A DNA stretch of 64,000 nt from CAVYXZ01 sp965223835 (GTDB taxonomy: Bacteria; Chloroflexota; Anaerolineae; Aggregatilineales; Phototrophicaceae): assembly GCA_965223835.1 (NCBI GenBank), contig CBDCXQ010000001.1, forward strand, positions 5,084,001 to 5,148,000, in the 5' to 3' direction. Below are positions 50,769 through 59,523 of this stretch, one piece after another (the first letter of the stretch is position 1; every line of letters begins with the position of its first letter). Below the pieces are notes generated by a model that did not search any database, was not told where the DNA came from, and saw nothing but the letters and a program-made list of their open reading frames with translations. Made by a program: the position numbers and the translations under genes.

Positions 50769-51512
50769 CTATCGAAGTAACCCTTCTAATACAAAGACGC
50801 CCTCGCGCCGGTAGGCTTCACCAAGCACCGCCCCCGAATGACCGGCAAGGCCACTGACTAAGGCCAATGAACGGTCAAACTGTTGGTGCAGTGCCAGCCC
50901 CAACGCCACTTTGTCGTCTTTGATCTCATCATAATCGGGCACGACGAAGCGCAGGGTCTCTGGCCGGGTTTTCTGCTCGATCATTTGCGCACTGAAGGCC
51001 ATCTGCGTACCCAACACCGCCAGCGCCTGCTGTTTGAGTGCGAAGGTCTGGCTGATCTCAACCACACAATTAGGATGCTCCGGCGTCATATAATAAATTG
51101 CCCCCACCAGATGCGGGGCGTGACCGCCACAGGCTTCAACGTCCCAGTCGCGTCCGGCCAGCGCAAACGCTTCAGTGTACAGCAACGCGATCAAACGCCG
51201 GTCGGGGTCCAGGTCGTGTTGCGCATGATGGGGATCTTGGGTAATGACAATATCTGGTCGTACCCGGCGCACCAGTTCAACTATCCTCCGCTTCCAGTCA
51301 ACGTCGACCGTCCAACCACCATAGGGGAAATCGAGAAATTCCACCCCGCCGATGCCCAAAATGTTCGCTGCTTCGGTGACCTGGGGGCGGCTTTCGGGTC
51401 GGCTGAGCAAGACAGCCGCGTGAACGTCATCACCCGCCTGCACGTGCAATGCCAGCGTACCGCCACATTCCACGATCTCCAAGCCAAAACTCGCCAGCAT
51501 CAAAACCCGCAT
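50769..51512 (-). CDS. PIG-L (LmbE)-like protein lacking the N-terminal metal motif
   Basis: A 247-residue LmbE/PIG-L-fold protein. The strands, the RVRPDIVITQDPHHAQHDLDPDRR segment with its His/Asp pair, and CVVEIS are typical, but the first metal motif AHPDDxE at residues 7-13 reads ASFGLEI, so the zinc-binding His and Asp and the general-base Asp are all missing (Ser8, Gly10, Leu11, Ile13). De-N-acetylation in the usual way is therefore unlikely. AAAGGGA precedes the ATG. It sits between DppB- and DppC-like genes. Confidence 0.8.
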   Translation of the reverse strand: MRVLMLASFGLEIVECGGTLALHVQAGDDVHAAVLLSRPESRPQVTEAANILGIGGVEFLDFPYGGWTVDVDWKRRIVELVRRVRPDIVITQDPHHAQHDLDPDRRLIALLYTEAFALAGRDWDVEACGGHAPHLVGAIYYMTPEHPNCVVEISQTFALKQQALAVLGTQMAFSAQMIEQKTRPETLRFVVPDYDEIKDDKVALGLALHQQFDRSLALVSGLAGHSGAVLGEAYRREGVFVLEGLLR

Positions 51513-51536
51513 GATTATTCCCTTTCGTCGTTGTCT

Positions 51537-52508
51537 CTAGTGCTGTCTGGCCCGTGGGTCCAGGCGCGGATAGAGCCAGTCTGCTAGAATATTGGAAAAT
51601 AAAACTGCAATGGTAAACAGCAAAAAGGCCGCTTGCATAACGGGATAGTCGCGCCCGCTTACGGCCTCGAAGATCAGGCGACCTAACCCCGGATACGAAA
51701 AGACGGTTTCGATCACCACCGTGCCACCAAACGCGAAGCCGAAACGCAAGGCCAATACGGTTGTCACCGGGCACAACGCATTCGGAATCATGTGGCGCAG
51801 CAGAATGCCATTTTCATTAACGCCTTTGGCCCGTGCCGTGCGGATAAAATCCTCACCGAGGACGCCGATCATGGTATACCGCATGGTCAGGTAGATGCGC
51901 GGCACGCTCAAAATGGACAGTGTGGCAATGGGCATGATGGCATGCAGCACCACATCCATGATCTGCTCACTACCCGTAAAACGGGCCGCTGGTGTGACCG
52001 CCCCCTGCGAGGGCAACCAGCGTAATTGCACGGCAAAAATGGCGATGAACAGCATCCCAATCCAGAAGGATGGCAGCGAATCCGTCGCAATCATGCCATT
52101 GAGTAATGCCAGATCAAGCTTGCTGCCGCGCCGCCAGGCGGACAGCGCCCCGACCAGAATGCCGACGATTGCCGAGATAATCAGCGAACTGAAGGCCAGG
52201 AGCAGCGTCCAGGGCAGCCGTTCCGCGATGATGTCGCCGATGGGTCGATTTTGCCGAAATGAATAGCCAAAGTCGCCCTGGGCGAGGTTGACCAGATAAT
52301 CAGCATACTGAACCGGTAACGGACGATCCAGCCCCGCCGCCTCAATGATCTCCTGCCGCTCTTCGGGTGTCAGCAATCCGACATCCACCCCGGCCAGAAT
52401 CACCAGCGGATTACCCGGCATGAGGCGCGGCAACAGAAAATTCAGCGTAATGGCGATGAACAAGACGCCAATATACTGCAGGACTGTATTACTCTGTCTG
52501 GAGGACAT
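51537..52508 (-). CDS. Oligopeptide-type ABC permease, DppB-like
   Basis: A 323-residue permease with six helices. It opens with a QYIGVLFIAITLNFLLPRLMPGNPL segment, the conserved DppB start, and has the EAA-type loop RTARAKGVNENGILLRHMIPNAL. The periplasmic loop after helix 1 carries LAQGDFGYSFRQNRPI, typical of the family. It follows the binding-protein gene after a 190-base gap holding repeat elements and is followed by the PIG-L-like gene. Confidence 0.92.
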   Translation of the reverse strand: MSSRQSNTVLQYIGVLFIAITLNFLLPRLMPGNPLVILAGVDVGLLTPEERQEIIEAAGLDRPLPVQYADYLVNLAQGDFGYSFRQNRPIGDIIAERLPWTLLLAFSSLIISAIVGILVGALSAWRRGSKLDLALLNGMIATDSLPSFWIGMLFIAIFAVQLRWLPSQGAVTPAARFTGSEQIMDVVLHAIMPIATLSILSVPRIYLTMRYTMIGVLGEDFIRTARAKGVNENGILLRHMIPNALCPVTTVLALRFGFAFGGTVVIETVFSYPGLGRLIFEAVSGRDYPVMQAAFLLFTIAVLFSNILADWLYPRLDPRARQH

Positions 52509-52543
52509 GAAAAAAGGCGAATTCCTGTTGATTTACTTACGAT

Positions 52544-52565
52544 ACGCGCCTTGTGCTTGCAGGTC
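52544..52565. repeat. Dispersed 22-nt element, copy 2
   Basis: ACGCGCCTTGTGCTTGCAGGTC, 20 of 22 bases identical to the copy at 46330-46351, 36 bases upstream of the DppB-like ATG. A more degenerate relative (ACACCTTGCCCTTGTA) lies about 57 bases upstream of the minus-strand gene starting at 62918. No function is known to me. Confidence 0.5.
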
Positions 52566-52610
52566 AATTATTTATTCTCGACTCTTCAGTAACGCTGTTG
52601 AAGCACCACC

Positions 52611-52666
52611 CCCACCCGGCCTCCCCCATCCCAAAGGGACGCTTCCCAGTCGCAATGGGGGAGGTG
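52611..52666. repeat. Inverted-repeat element in permease leader
   Basis: A GC-rich stretch where CTCCCCCAT (52621-52629) pairs with ATGGGGGAG near 52655-52663, with an internal CCC/GGG helix. It is flanked by C-rich and G-rich tracts (CACCCCCACCCGG, GGAGGTGCTGAGC). Long, compact palindromic units like this are typical of miniature, non-coding repeats in Chloroflexota genomes; I cannot name a family. It lies between the binding-protein and DppB-like genes. Confidence 0.5.
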
Positions 52667-52698
52667 CTGAGCATAGCACAGCAGAGCGGGTAATATGA

Positions 52699-54327
52699 CT
52701 ACGGTCGACCTTCTTCTGGCAGGAAGGACAGCTTATGGAAAACGCCCTGCCCACTCATAAACAGCCAGTTATCAAACACGGCAGGCCGGTACGCATAAAC
52801 CGCATCCGGGTAGAGCAGCATGATGAATGGCAGTTCCTCAGCAATGATCGCCTGAATATCCTGCATCAGTTCGGTGCGCCGGTCCACATCCAGCGTCGTG
52901 ATTAACTCCTCGGTGAGTGCATCAAGCTCTTCATTGCCATAGCCGGTCAGGTTCAGCGAACCAATCGATGTTTCAGAGTGTACCAACGACGCGATGCGCA
53001 CCGGGTCCGCCTGTACCGGCGCCGACCAGCCCCACATGGACATATCATAATTACGCCCCTGATTGACATCGAAGCCCGGCCAGACCGCCTCTTCCCAGGT
53101 CGTTTGCTCCACCACCGCCACCTGCGCATCAATGCCGATTTCTAACAACATCTCGCGTACCAGTTCGGCGATGCGAATGCGCAGCGCATTGTTGCTGGGC
53201 GTCAGGAATTCGAACGATAGCGGATTGCCGTCCAGTTCGCGGATGCCATCACCATCGGAGTCGGTGATACCGGCATCTTCAAGCAAGGCCGCCGCACCTT
53301 CCAGATCGAAGTCCACCATAATGCTGTCGTTGTAATAAACCGACGCAGGGTGCGTCCAGCCAGTGTTACCGACCGTACCCGTTCCCAGGTATACGGTATC
53401 AATAATGTCCTGCCGATTGATTGCCAGCGACATCGCCTGGCGCACAGCCAGCTGATCGAATGGTGCCCGGTCTATATCATAGGTAATCATGTCGGTGGTG
53501 AACAACGGTCCCTGAATTACCTCAATATCGCCCATTCCGGTCAACAGTGTGGCCTGCTCCGGCGGCACGGAATTCACCAGCATGTCGACCTCGCCCGCTT
53601 GCAGTGCGGCGATGCTGCCGGTGGTATCCGCATAGCGCACGAAAACTAGTTCCGACACCAGCGGCGCACCGGCCCAATAATTGGTATTGGCTTCAAAACG
53701 ATAAAACTGATCCGGTTGATACTCGGTCAGCATATAGGGGCCGGTCCCAATATTGGTCTCGATGCCCGGATTGGTTTCATCGGGATCAACAATCTCCGAC
53801 CAGATATGCTGGGGCATGATGGGGACATCGGCCAATGTGCCGATTTCCAGCGAGGGTGCTGGCGCGGTCAGCGTGAATGTCACCTGATAGTCACCGGTCA
53901 CAGCGGCGGCTTCGACCGGTCGCAGATCGCGGCTGAAGCGCCCCTGGGGAAATTCCTTGAAATAATCAACCGTAAACTTCACATCTTCGGCGTTAAATGC
54001 CTCGCCATCATGCCAGACGACATCATCGCGCAGGTCCAGCGTCACAGTCAAGCCATCGTCGCTAACCGTAGTGCTCGTTGCCAACCAGGGCTGGGGGACA
54101 CCGCTGCCATCGAGTTGATAAAGCGTGTCATATTGCAGCAGCAGCATATTCCAACCGGGATTGCCAGTAACATACGAGTAGGGGTTCAGGGTGGATTCAT
54201 CACCAATAATTCCCATCCGCAGTTGTTCGGCAGGTTGGGCCGCCGGGCCAGCCTGCACACTGAACGGCAGCATCAGCGCCAGAATTAGAAAAGATAGTAT
54301 CCATAACTTGCGTTGCTTCACGGCCAT
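52699..54327 (-). CDS. Oligopeptide-type ABC transporter substrate-binding protein
   Basis: A 542-residue extracellular solute-binding protein family 5 (DppA/OppA-like). A signal peptide ends at VQAGPAAQPAEQ. The STLNPYSYVTGNPG start, LRDDVVWHDGEAFNAEDVKFTVDYF segment, and the AGEVDMLVNSVPPEQ strand are family landmarks. No lipobox Cys is visible. AGAGGAA precedes the ATG. It is first in the operon with DppB, PIG-L-like, DppC and SDR genes. The family binds peptides, nickel and also some sugars. Confidence 0.93.
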   Translation of the reverse strand: MAVKQRKLWILSFLILALMLPFSVQAGPAAQPAEQLRMGIIGDESTLNPYSYVTGNPGWNMLLLQYDTLYQLDGSGVPQPWLATSTTVSDDGLTVTLDLRDDVVWHDGEAFNAEDVKFTVDYFKEFPQGRFSRDLRPVEAAAVTGDYQVTFTLTAPAPSLEIGTLADVPIMPQHIWSEIVDPDETNPGIETNIGTGPYMLTEYQPDQFYRFEANTNYWAGAPLVSELVFVRYADTTGSIAALQAGEVDMLVNSVPPEQATLLTGMGDIEVIQGPLFTTDMITYDIDRAPFDQLAVRQAMSLAINRQDIIDTVYLGTGTVGNTGWTHPASVYYNDSIMVDFDLEGAAALLEDAGITDSDGDGIRELDGNPLSFEFLTPSNNALRIRIAELVREMLLEIGIDAQVAVVEQTTWEEAVWPGFDVNQGRNYDMSMWGWSAPVQADPVRIASLVHSETSIGSLNLTGYGNEELDALTEELITTLDVDRRTELMQDIQAIIAEELPFIMLLYPDAVYAYRPAVFDNWLFMSGQGVFHKLSFLPEEGRP

Positions 54328-54473
54328 TTTCGCGTTCCTCTCACATTGTTTAGCCTATGAAGCTACGTTTATACCCAATCTTCGTCAACAAAACGACTTC
54401 AAAATTCCACAACGAATCGCAAGGTTTTTCGCCAATTCTGCCGGAATCTTTTGTTAACCCCCTGTGGAATCAA

Positions 54474-54509
54474 AAACTTCCCCTGCCAGTGTGTTGACAG
54501 CGGAAGTTT
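54474..54509 (-). terminator. Rho-independent terminator after trxB
   Basis: AAACTTCC pairs with GGAAGTTT and inner CTG/CAG pairs extend the stem; on the minus strand it is followed by TTTTTGATT. It starts 30 bases after the thioredoxin reductase stop, on the same strand, and should end the sigma/zinc-protein/trxB transcript. Confidence 0.7.
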
Positions 54510-54538
54510 GATGCCTGGTCCAGATTGACCTGAGTAAT

Positions 54539-55525
54539 CTAGTCGCCGGCTTCGGCGAGTGGCTGGGCTTCCAGCGGTTGCAGTTGATCCTCCCGATCAT
54601 CCAGCCAGTTGATTGTAGTCAGCGCGGCGGCACAGCCGTCACCCGCAGCAGTGATCGCCTGCCGAAAGATCTGATCGTGAATCTCGCCCGCCGCGAAGAT
54701 GCCCTCAACATTGGTACGATACAACTGGTCGATCAACACATATCCCGCTTCATCGGTCGCCAGTTGCCCGTTGAAGACATCGCTGTTCGGGTCGTAACCG
54801 ATGAAGATAAACACACCATCAACCGCACGTTCACTGACCTCATTGGTCTTGACATTGCGCGTCACAATCCCGTTGACGGCTCCGTTTTCATTGGCCTTGA
54901 CTTCCTCGACCACTGTGTCCCACGTAAAGCTGATCTTCTCATGCTCAAACGCACGGGTTTGCAAGGCAACGCTGGCCCGCAGTTCATCTCGACGATGGAT
55001 AACATCAACATGCGAGGCGAACTTGGTCAGGAACAGGGCTTCCTGGAGCGCCGAATCTCCACCACCGACGACCACGACGTCTTTATTCCGGAAGAAAAAC
55101 CCATCACAGGTGGCACAGTAGCTGACACCGTGACCGACATACTCCGCCTCACCGGGGACACCCAGCGACCGGGGATTCGCACCGATGGTGACGATCACTG
55201 CATCAGCAACAAACACCTCACCACCCGCCGTTTCGACCCGGAAGGGGGTGCCATTCGCGAAATCGACACTGCTGACCGAATCGTACACATACTGGGTGCC
55301 GAACTTTTCGGCCTGGGCACGCATCGCCTCAACCAGTTCCGGGCCAGTCGTGCCATCGGGGAAGCCCGGATAATTCTCAACTTCGTGGGTGGTCGCGATT
55401 TGTCCACCCAGCAAGGGGCCGGTAATAACCACTGTATCCAGTTGAGCACGTGAAGTATACAGTGCTGCCGTCAGCCCCGCCGGACCAGACCCAATAATGA
55501 CAACTCGCGTTTTCGTGATATTCAT
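54539..55525 (-). CDS. trxB: Thioredoxin reductase
   Basis: A 328-residue low-molecular-weight thioredoxin reductase that uses NADPH and FAD. FAD-binding GSGPAGLTAALY (13-23), redox pair Cys137/Cys140 in SYCATCDGFFF, NADPH-binding VVVVGGGDSALQEA and a FIFIGYDPNSDVF C-terminal motif. It follows the zinc-motif and sigma genes on the same strand. TrxB near a redox-zinc anti-sigma recalls the actinobacterial SigR/RsrA/TrxB scheme. Confidence 0.95.
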   Translation of the reverse strand: MNITKTRVVIIGSGPAGLTAALYTSRAQLDTVVITGPLLGGQIATTHEVENYPGFPDGTTGPELVEAMRAQAEKFGTQYVYDSVSSVDFANGTPFRVETAGGEVFVADAVIVTIGANPRSLGVPGEAEYVGHGVSYCATCDGFFFRNKDVVVVGGGDSALQEALFLTKFASHVDVIHRRDELRASVALQTRAFEHEKISFTWDTVVEEVKANENGAVNGIVTRNVKTNEVSERAVDGVFIFIGYDPNSDVFNGQLATDEAGYVLIDQLYRTNVEGIFAAGEIHDQIFRQAITAAGDGCAAALTTINWLDDREDQLQPLEAQPLAEAGD

Positions 55526-55611
55526 ATAAATTTTACCTCTGTTAGCCTATCGCCCGTTACATTCGATGATGGGAGGAAAAAGGAGATTGAAGCCCCATTG
55601 CGCATAGCTGA

Positions 55612-55854
55612 CTATCCGCTGGTTTGATTCTCAGCCTGCAAAATTGTAACCAGTGCGTCGTATTCTTCACGACAATCCGCACAACAATCAATGTGAGCCG
55701 CGACCTGTGGGAGGATAAAATGAATGTCTGCGCCCAAAACAGCTTGTTCGGCCAGGCACTCAAACTCTTTACCGGCTGCACCACAGTCAATGCCACCGTC
55801 CTCATGCACTGAACTCAGACACTCTATAAGTTTTTGGAACCGATCTAAAGCCAT
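55612..55854 (-). CDS. Small HxxxCxxC protein, likely zinc anti-sigma factor
   Basis: An 80-residue protein. It carries His54-x3-Cys58-x2-Cys61 (AHIDCCADCREE), the zinc anti-sigma (ZAS) signature; Cys12, Cys24, Cys33 and Cys57 are further cysteines, and Cys12 sits where RsrA has its fourth ligand. A helical layout fits a ZAS domain. It lies 90 bases downstream of the sigma gene and 86 upstream of trxB, all on one strand, as expected for a cognate regulator. Binding to the sigma factor is inferred. Confidence 0.72.
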   Translation of the reverse strand: MALDRFQKLIECLSSVHEDGGIDCGAAGKEFECLAEQAVLGADIHFILPQVAAHIDCCADCREEYDALVTILQAENQTSG

Positions 55855-55944
55855 TGCTGCGCTGCTCCACCGATTTGCATGTCTACACTTTATTCGGACG
55901 ATTTTCTGGTTAACGATCTTACGCCGGATTCTATCAAAATTATG

Positions 55945-56634
55945 TTAATCTTGAAACAGATTGAGCATGTACTCAATTGAGAGGCCTTGCGCTTCCAGAT
56001 GGCTGCGTAATTTGCGCCGCGCATCATGCACCAGTTTGTATAAGGCGTTGCGGTTCGTTCCCATCTGTTCCGCTACCACTTCCAGCGGCACCCCTTTCAC
56101 CGCAACCGCATTCAGCGCCTCATATTGACGGTCGGTCAACGCCTCGCGCAGGGCGGCATCAATTTTTTCCATCACATCCTGGCGTTCGGCGGCATTTTCC
56201 GGGGTTGGCGACGCACTCTGCGTAACTGAAGGTGCGCTGCTGGTTGTGGGCAAAAGTTCATCATCAGCAGTTACATCGTCCAGCCGAAAATCTTTGTAAC
56301 GCGCCCGCCGTAAATCACTAATGGCAACGCGCACGGCGATTTTCGTGGCCCAGGTGGTAAAGCGGCTATCACCCCGAAAGCTATTCAGATTGTCGAGCAC
56401 GCGCAGTACCGCATCCTGCGCCAGGTCTTCGGCCATCTGGGTGATTTCCTGAGCGGAATATTGAGATAAATCGCTGCGTTCGCGGCTGAGGTAATAATAA
56501 ATGCCCCGTTGGAGGCGCGTGTTCAGGGCTTTTAGGGCCGGTTCTTGTACATTGACAGGCCCAGTGAGGTCGGCCAGCCATTCCTGATTGGTACGTTCAC
56601 TCATGTAGTTTGCGGTTTCGCTGCTCACAGTCAT
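55945..56634 (-). CDS. ECF-like sigma-70 family RNA polymerase sigma factor
   Basis: About 229 residues from ATG 56634 (others at 56658 and 56604). Region 2 has DLAQDAVLRVLDNLNSFRGDSRFTTWATKIAVRVAISDLRR and region 4 is LTDRQYEALNAVAVKGVPLEVVAEQMGTNRNALYKLVHDARRKL. There is no region 3 domain, so it belongs to group 4. A TATACT lies seven bases before ATG 56634, compatible with a leaderless transcript. The zinc protein and trxB follow. An FHA gene ends 21 bases upstream. Confidence 0.85.
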   Translation of the reverse strand: MTVSSETANYMSERTNQEWLADLTGPVNVQEPALKALNTRLQRGIYYYLSRERSDLSQYSAQEITQMAEDLAQDAVLRVLDNLNSFRGDSRFTTWATKIAVRVAISDLRRARYKDFRLDDVTADDELLPTTSSAPSVTQSASPTPENAAERQDVMEKIDAALREALTDRQYEALNAVAVKGVPLEVVAEQMGTNRNALYKLVHDARRKLRSHLEAQGLSIEYMLNLFQD

Positions 56635-56679
56635 GGGGCTTAGTATAGCATACAGCAAGCAGGGTGGCTGAGAATCTGA

Positions 56680-57189
56680 TTAAACCCGGTCAAAGGTAAT
56701 GCGCAACACCAGATAACCCAGTCGGACCTCATCGCCGTCACGCAACACCCGCGCCTGATGGGCGACCAGGCGCTGTCCATTGAGGTAGGTGCCATTAGGG
56801 GTGTTGTGATCGACAATGTTCAGATTATTGTCACTGCGGACAATGGCAGCATGGCGGCGCGAAACCCCTTTTTCAGCCGCGTTGTAGGGAGTCAGGTCGA
56901 TTTCCGGGTATTCTCCCGTATCGGGATCGTAGCGGCCCAAAAAGAGTTCTTCAATTTCATCAAAATAAAAAATTTGCTGGTCTTTCGAATCGCGCTCATT
57001 AACAATTAGGCGCATCCGTTGATTAAATCGTGCCGTGCCCCATTGAGGCCGACCCTCTTCAAAATCGGTATCACCGAACGTGCGGGTAGAGTTCACGACG
57101 AGCGGATCAACATCAACCGGCATCCCACAATAGGCACACAGTTTGGTTCCGTCTTTATTATCACGACCACAATTTTGACAGGTACTCAC
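56680..57189 (-). CDS. Zinc-ribbon and FHA domain protein
   Basis: A 169-residue protein from a GTG start with GGAGA upstream. Residues 3-22 form a zinc ribbon of two CxxC knuckles (CQNCGRDNKDGTKLCAYCG). The rest is an FHA domain with SRRHA, LNIVDHNTPNGTYLNGQRL and a DGDEVRLGYLVLR strand; Arg, Ser and Asn for phosphothreonine binding are present. Such proteins read Ser/Thr kinase signals. It is upstream of the sigma gene on the same strand. Confidence 0.88.
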   Translation of the reverse strand: MSTCQNCGRDNKDGTKLCAYCGMPVDVDPLVVNSTRTFGDTDFEEGRPQWGTARFNQRMRLIVNERDSKDQQIFYFDEIEELFLGRYDPDTGEYPEIDLTPYNAAEKGVSRRHAAIVRSDNNLNIVDHNTPNGTYLNGQRLVAHQARVLRDGDEVRLGYLVLRITFDRV

Positions 57190-57437
57190 ACTGCATCTCC
57201 GTTAAGCGATTTCCCCAAAATCAACTATTATTGTATCACTTATTGTAGAAAGTCATACCGATTGAATGCTACAACGTTTGCAAGTTTTAACATTACACAT
57301 CCCCACGCTTCTGGTTTATACTCAGCATGGTGTTGGAATATTTGCAGCTTGAAGCATCCCATCCACTCTATGATAATTCTTATTTGACCTTGTTGCAATC
57401 AATTATTATGATTAGACCATCAGTTTAAGCGGAGTAC

Positions 57438-59366
57438 ATGCGTGTGAATAACAGACCACCGCAAGATAACAACAACGACAATAATAATTCGCCCTTCTCC
57501 AACCGCAATGCCCAGCGCTTGTGGATTATTATGGGAGTGGTGGTTTTATTGCTCTTTGTGTTGACCTTTGGCAGCCCTGGTAATTTCCAGAACAGCAATC
57601 GCATCAACCTTAACCAGCTTGCCCAGTGGGTGCAGCGCGGCAATGTTGAGGAAATCATCGTGCGTGGCGGGCAAGATGTGGTTGTTCAGTTGAGCAACGG
57701 CACCACTGCCACCTATTATAAAGAACGGGAAACCGACCTGTTTGAATCGTTGAAAACCTTCGGCGTGACCGAGGGCGAGCTCCAGCGCGTGAACTATTCT
57801 GAGCAGCAGGGTGATAACACCAGTGGCCTGCTCTTCCAATTGTTGATCGCGGTCGTACCAACGCTCATCATCATCTGGATTTTGTGGCGGATGATGCGGT
57901 CAGTGCGCTCTGGGCAAGATCAGGCGATGAGCTTTGGCCGCAGCCGTGCCCGTGTCACGCGGGATATGGAGCGTCCGCAGGTCACATTCTCCGATGTCGC
58001 CGGCGCGGAAGAAGCGAAAGAAGAACTATCCGAAATTGTGGAGTTCCTCAAAGAGCCGGAGAAATTTATCCGCCTCGGTGCCCGCATTCCGAAAGGTGTG
58101 TTGATGATCGGCCCGCCCGGTACGGGTAAGACGCTGATGGCGCGAGCAGTTGCTGGTGAAGCCGGGGTGCCCTTTTTCAGTATTTCAGGTTCGGAGTTTG
58201 TGGAGATGTTCGTGGGTGTTGGCGCGAGCCGGGTGCGCGATCTGTTTGAACGCGCCAAAGCCGAATCGCCCTCCATTATCTTCATTGACGAAATTGATGC
58301 AGTCGGTCGCCATCGCGGGGCCGGGCTGGGGGGTGGTCATGACGAACGTGAACAGACCCTGAACCAGATTCTGGTGGAGATGGATGGCTTCGAGCAGGGC
58401 ACCAATGTCATCATTATCGCGGCGACCAACCGACCTGACATCCTTGATCCGGCGTTGCTGCGTCCGGGCCGGTTTGACCGCAAGGTGACGATGGATAACC
58501 CGGATGTTGCGGGTCGCCTCGAAATCTTGAAGGTTCATGCCAAAGGCAAACCGCTGGCACCTGATGCCGATTTGCAAGCCATGTCGAAGATTACCCCCGG
58601 TTTTTCGGGCGCTGACCTGGAAAATTTGATCAATGAAGCAGCGATTTTGACCGCCCGGCGCAATAAGAAGACCATCGGCATGAGCGAACTCCAGGAAAGT
58701 ATGGAGCGCGTGATTATGGGGCCGGAGCGCAAAACCCGCGTGATCTCGGAGAAAGAGAAACGGTCGGTCGCCTATCACGAGGCCGGGCACGCCATCATGC
58801 GCTATGCGCTGGACTCAGCGGATCCGGTTCACAAAATCACGATCATCCCCCGTGGTCGGGCCGGTGGTTATGTCATGTCGCTGCCCGAAGATGAACACTT
58901 CCAACGTACCCGTGAGCAATTTGAAGATTACATCGCGGTGGCGATGGGCGGTCGGGCGGCGGAGGAAATCGTCTTCAACCAGTTTACGACCGGGGCTAGC
59001 ATGGATTTGCAGCAGGCTACTGCTGAGGCACGGAACATGGTGACCCGTTATGGCATGAGCGAACTGTTGGGGCCACGTACCTTTGGTAGTTCATCTTCGT
59101 CGGTGTTCCTGGGCCGCGAAATTGGTGAACAGCGCGATTATAGTGAAGAAATCGCTGAGCAGATCGACCAGGAAGTAAAGCGCATCGTCGAAACCGCCTA
59201 TAACCGTGCAAAAAGTTATCTGGGCGAAAATCGGATGAAACTCGACCAGTTGGCGGAAATCCTGATCGAACGTGAGACGCTGGACCGCGAAAGCTTCGAA
59301 AGCATCATGAACGAGACCGGGACACCCAACAACATCGGTGACACGGCGCCGGCTCTGGGCGACTAA
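57438..59366 (+). CDS. ftsH: ATP-dependent zinc metalloprotease FtsH
   Basis: A 642-residue membrane-anchored AAA+ protease that degrades damaged membrane and regulatory proteins. Two helices (about 27-45 and 132-150) bracket a periplasmic domain; Walker A GPPGTGKT is at 225-232, Walker B IIFIDEID follows, the second region of homology reads ATNRPDILDPALLRPGRFD, and the zinc site is YHEAGH (about 446-451) with the distal Asp in TTGASMDLQQAT. The N terminus is Asn-rich. GGAG precedes the ATG. A terminator follows. Confidence 0.97.
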   Translation: MRVNNRPPQDNNNDNNNSPFSNRNAQRLWIIMGVVVLLLFVLTFGSPGNFQNSNRINLNQLAQWVQRGNVEEIIVRGGQDVVVQLSNGTTATYYKERETDLFESLKTFGVTEGELQRVNYSEQQGDNTSGLLFQLLIAVVPTLIIIWILWRMMRSVRSGQDQAMSFGRSRARVTRDMERPQVTFSDVAGAEEAKEELSEIVEFLKEPEKFIRLGARIPKGVLMIGPPGTGKTLMARAVAGEAGVPFFSISGSEFVEMFVGVGASRVRDLFERAKAESPSIIFIDEIDAVGRHRGAGLGGGHDEREQTLNQILVEMDGFEQGTNVIIIAATNRPDILDPALLRPGRFDRKVTMDNPDVAGRLEILKVHAKGKPLAPDADLQAMSKITPGFSGADLENLINEAAILTARRNKKTIGMSELQESMERVIMGPERKTRVISEKEKRSVAYHEAGHAIMRYALDSADPVHKITIIPRGRAGGYVMSLPEDEHFQRTREQFEDYIAVAMGGRAAEEIVFNQFTTGASMDLQQATAEARNMVTRYGMSELLGPRTFGSSSSSVFLGREIGEQRDYSEEIAEQIDQEVKRIVETAYNRAKSYLGENRMKLDQLAEILIERETLDRESFESIMNETGTPNNIGDTAPALGD

Positions 59367-59396
59367 ACCAACCTCTTAACACCATCAAGCAAGCAG

Positions 59397-59426
59397 CAGG
59401 CTGGCATTAGATGTCGGCCTGTTTTT
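59397..59426 (+). terminator. Rho-independent terminator after ftsH
   Basis: CAGGCTGGC and GTCGGCCTG form a nine-pair stem (two G-U pairs) around ATTAGAT, followed directly by TTTTTATTT. It starts 31 bases after the ftsH stop, same strand. Confidence 0.8.
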
Positions 59427-59452
59427 ATTTGTCAGCAGATACCCAAAGAAAA

Positions 59453-59477
59453 GAGCCGGGCATTTCGCACCCGGCTC
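59453..59477 (-). terminator. Rho-independent terminator for the secreted protein gene
   Basis: GAGCCGGG and CCCGGCTC pair perfectly over eight bases with a nine-base loop; on the minus strand TTTTCTTT follows. It lies 46 bases past the stop of the convergent gene at 59524. Confidence 0.78.
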
Positions 59478-59523
59478 AGCATAAGCCTTATAGCAGCAGT
59501 GTAGGATGTGGGTTGTTGCTGGA

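Noticed and set aside
54578..55453. 291-codon plus ORF opposite trxB
   Set aside because: Shadow of trxB; the minus frame carries the redox CxxC and FAD motifs.
58185..58790. 201-codon minus ORF opposite ftsH
   Set aside because: Antisense of the highly conserved AAA domain; no independent support.
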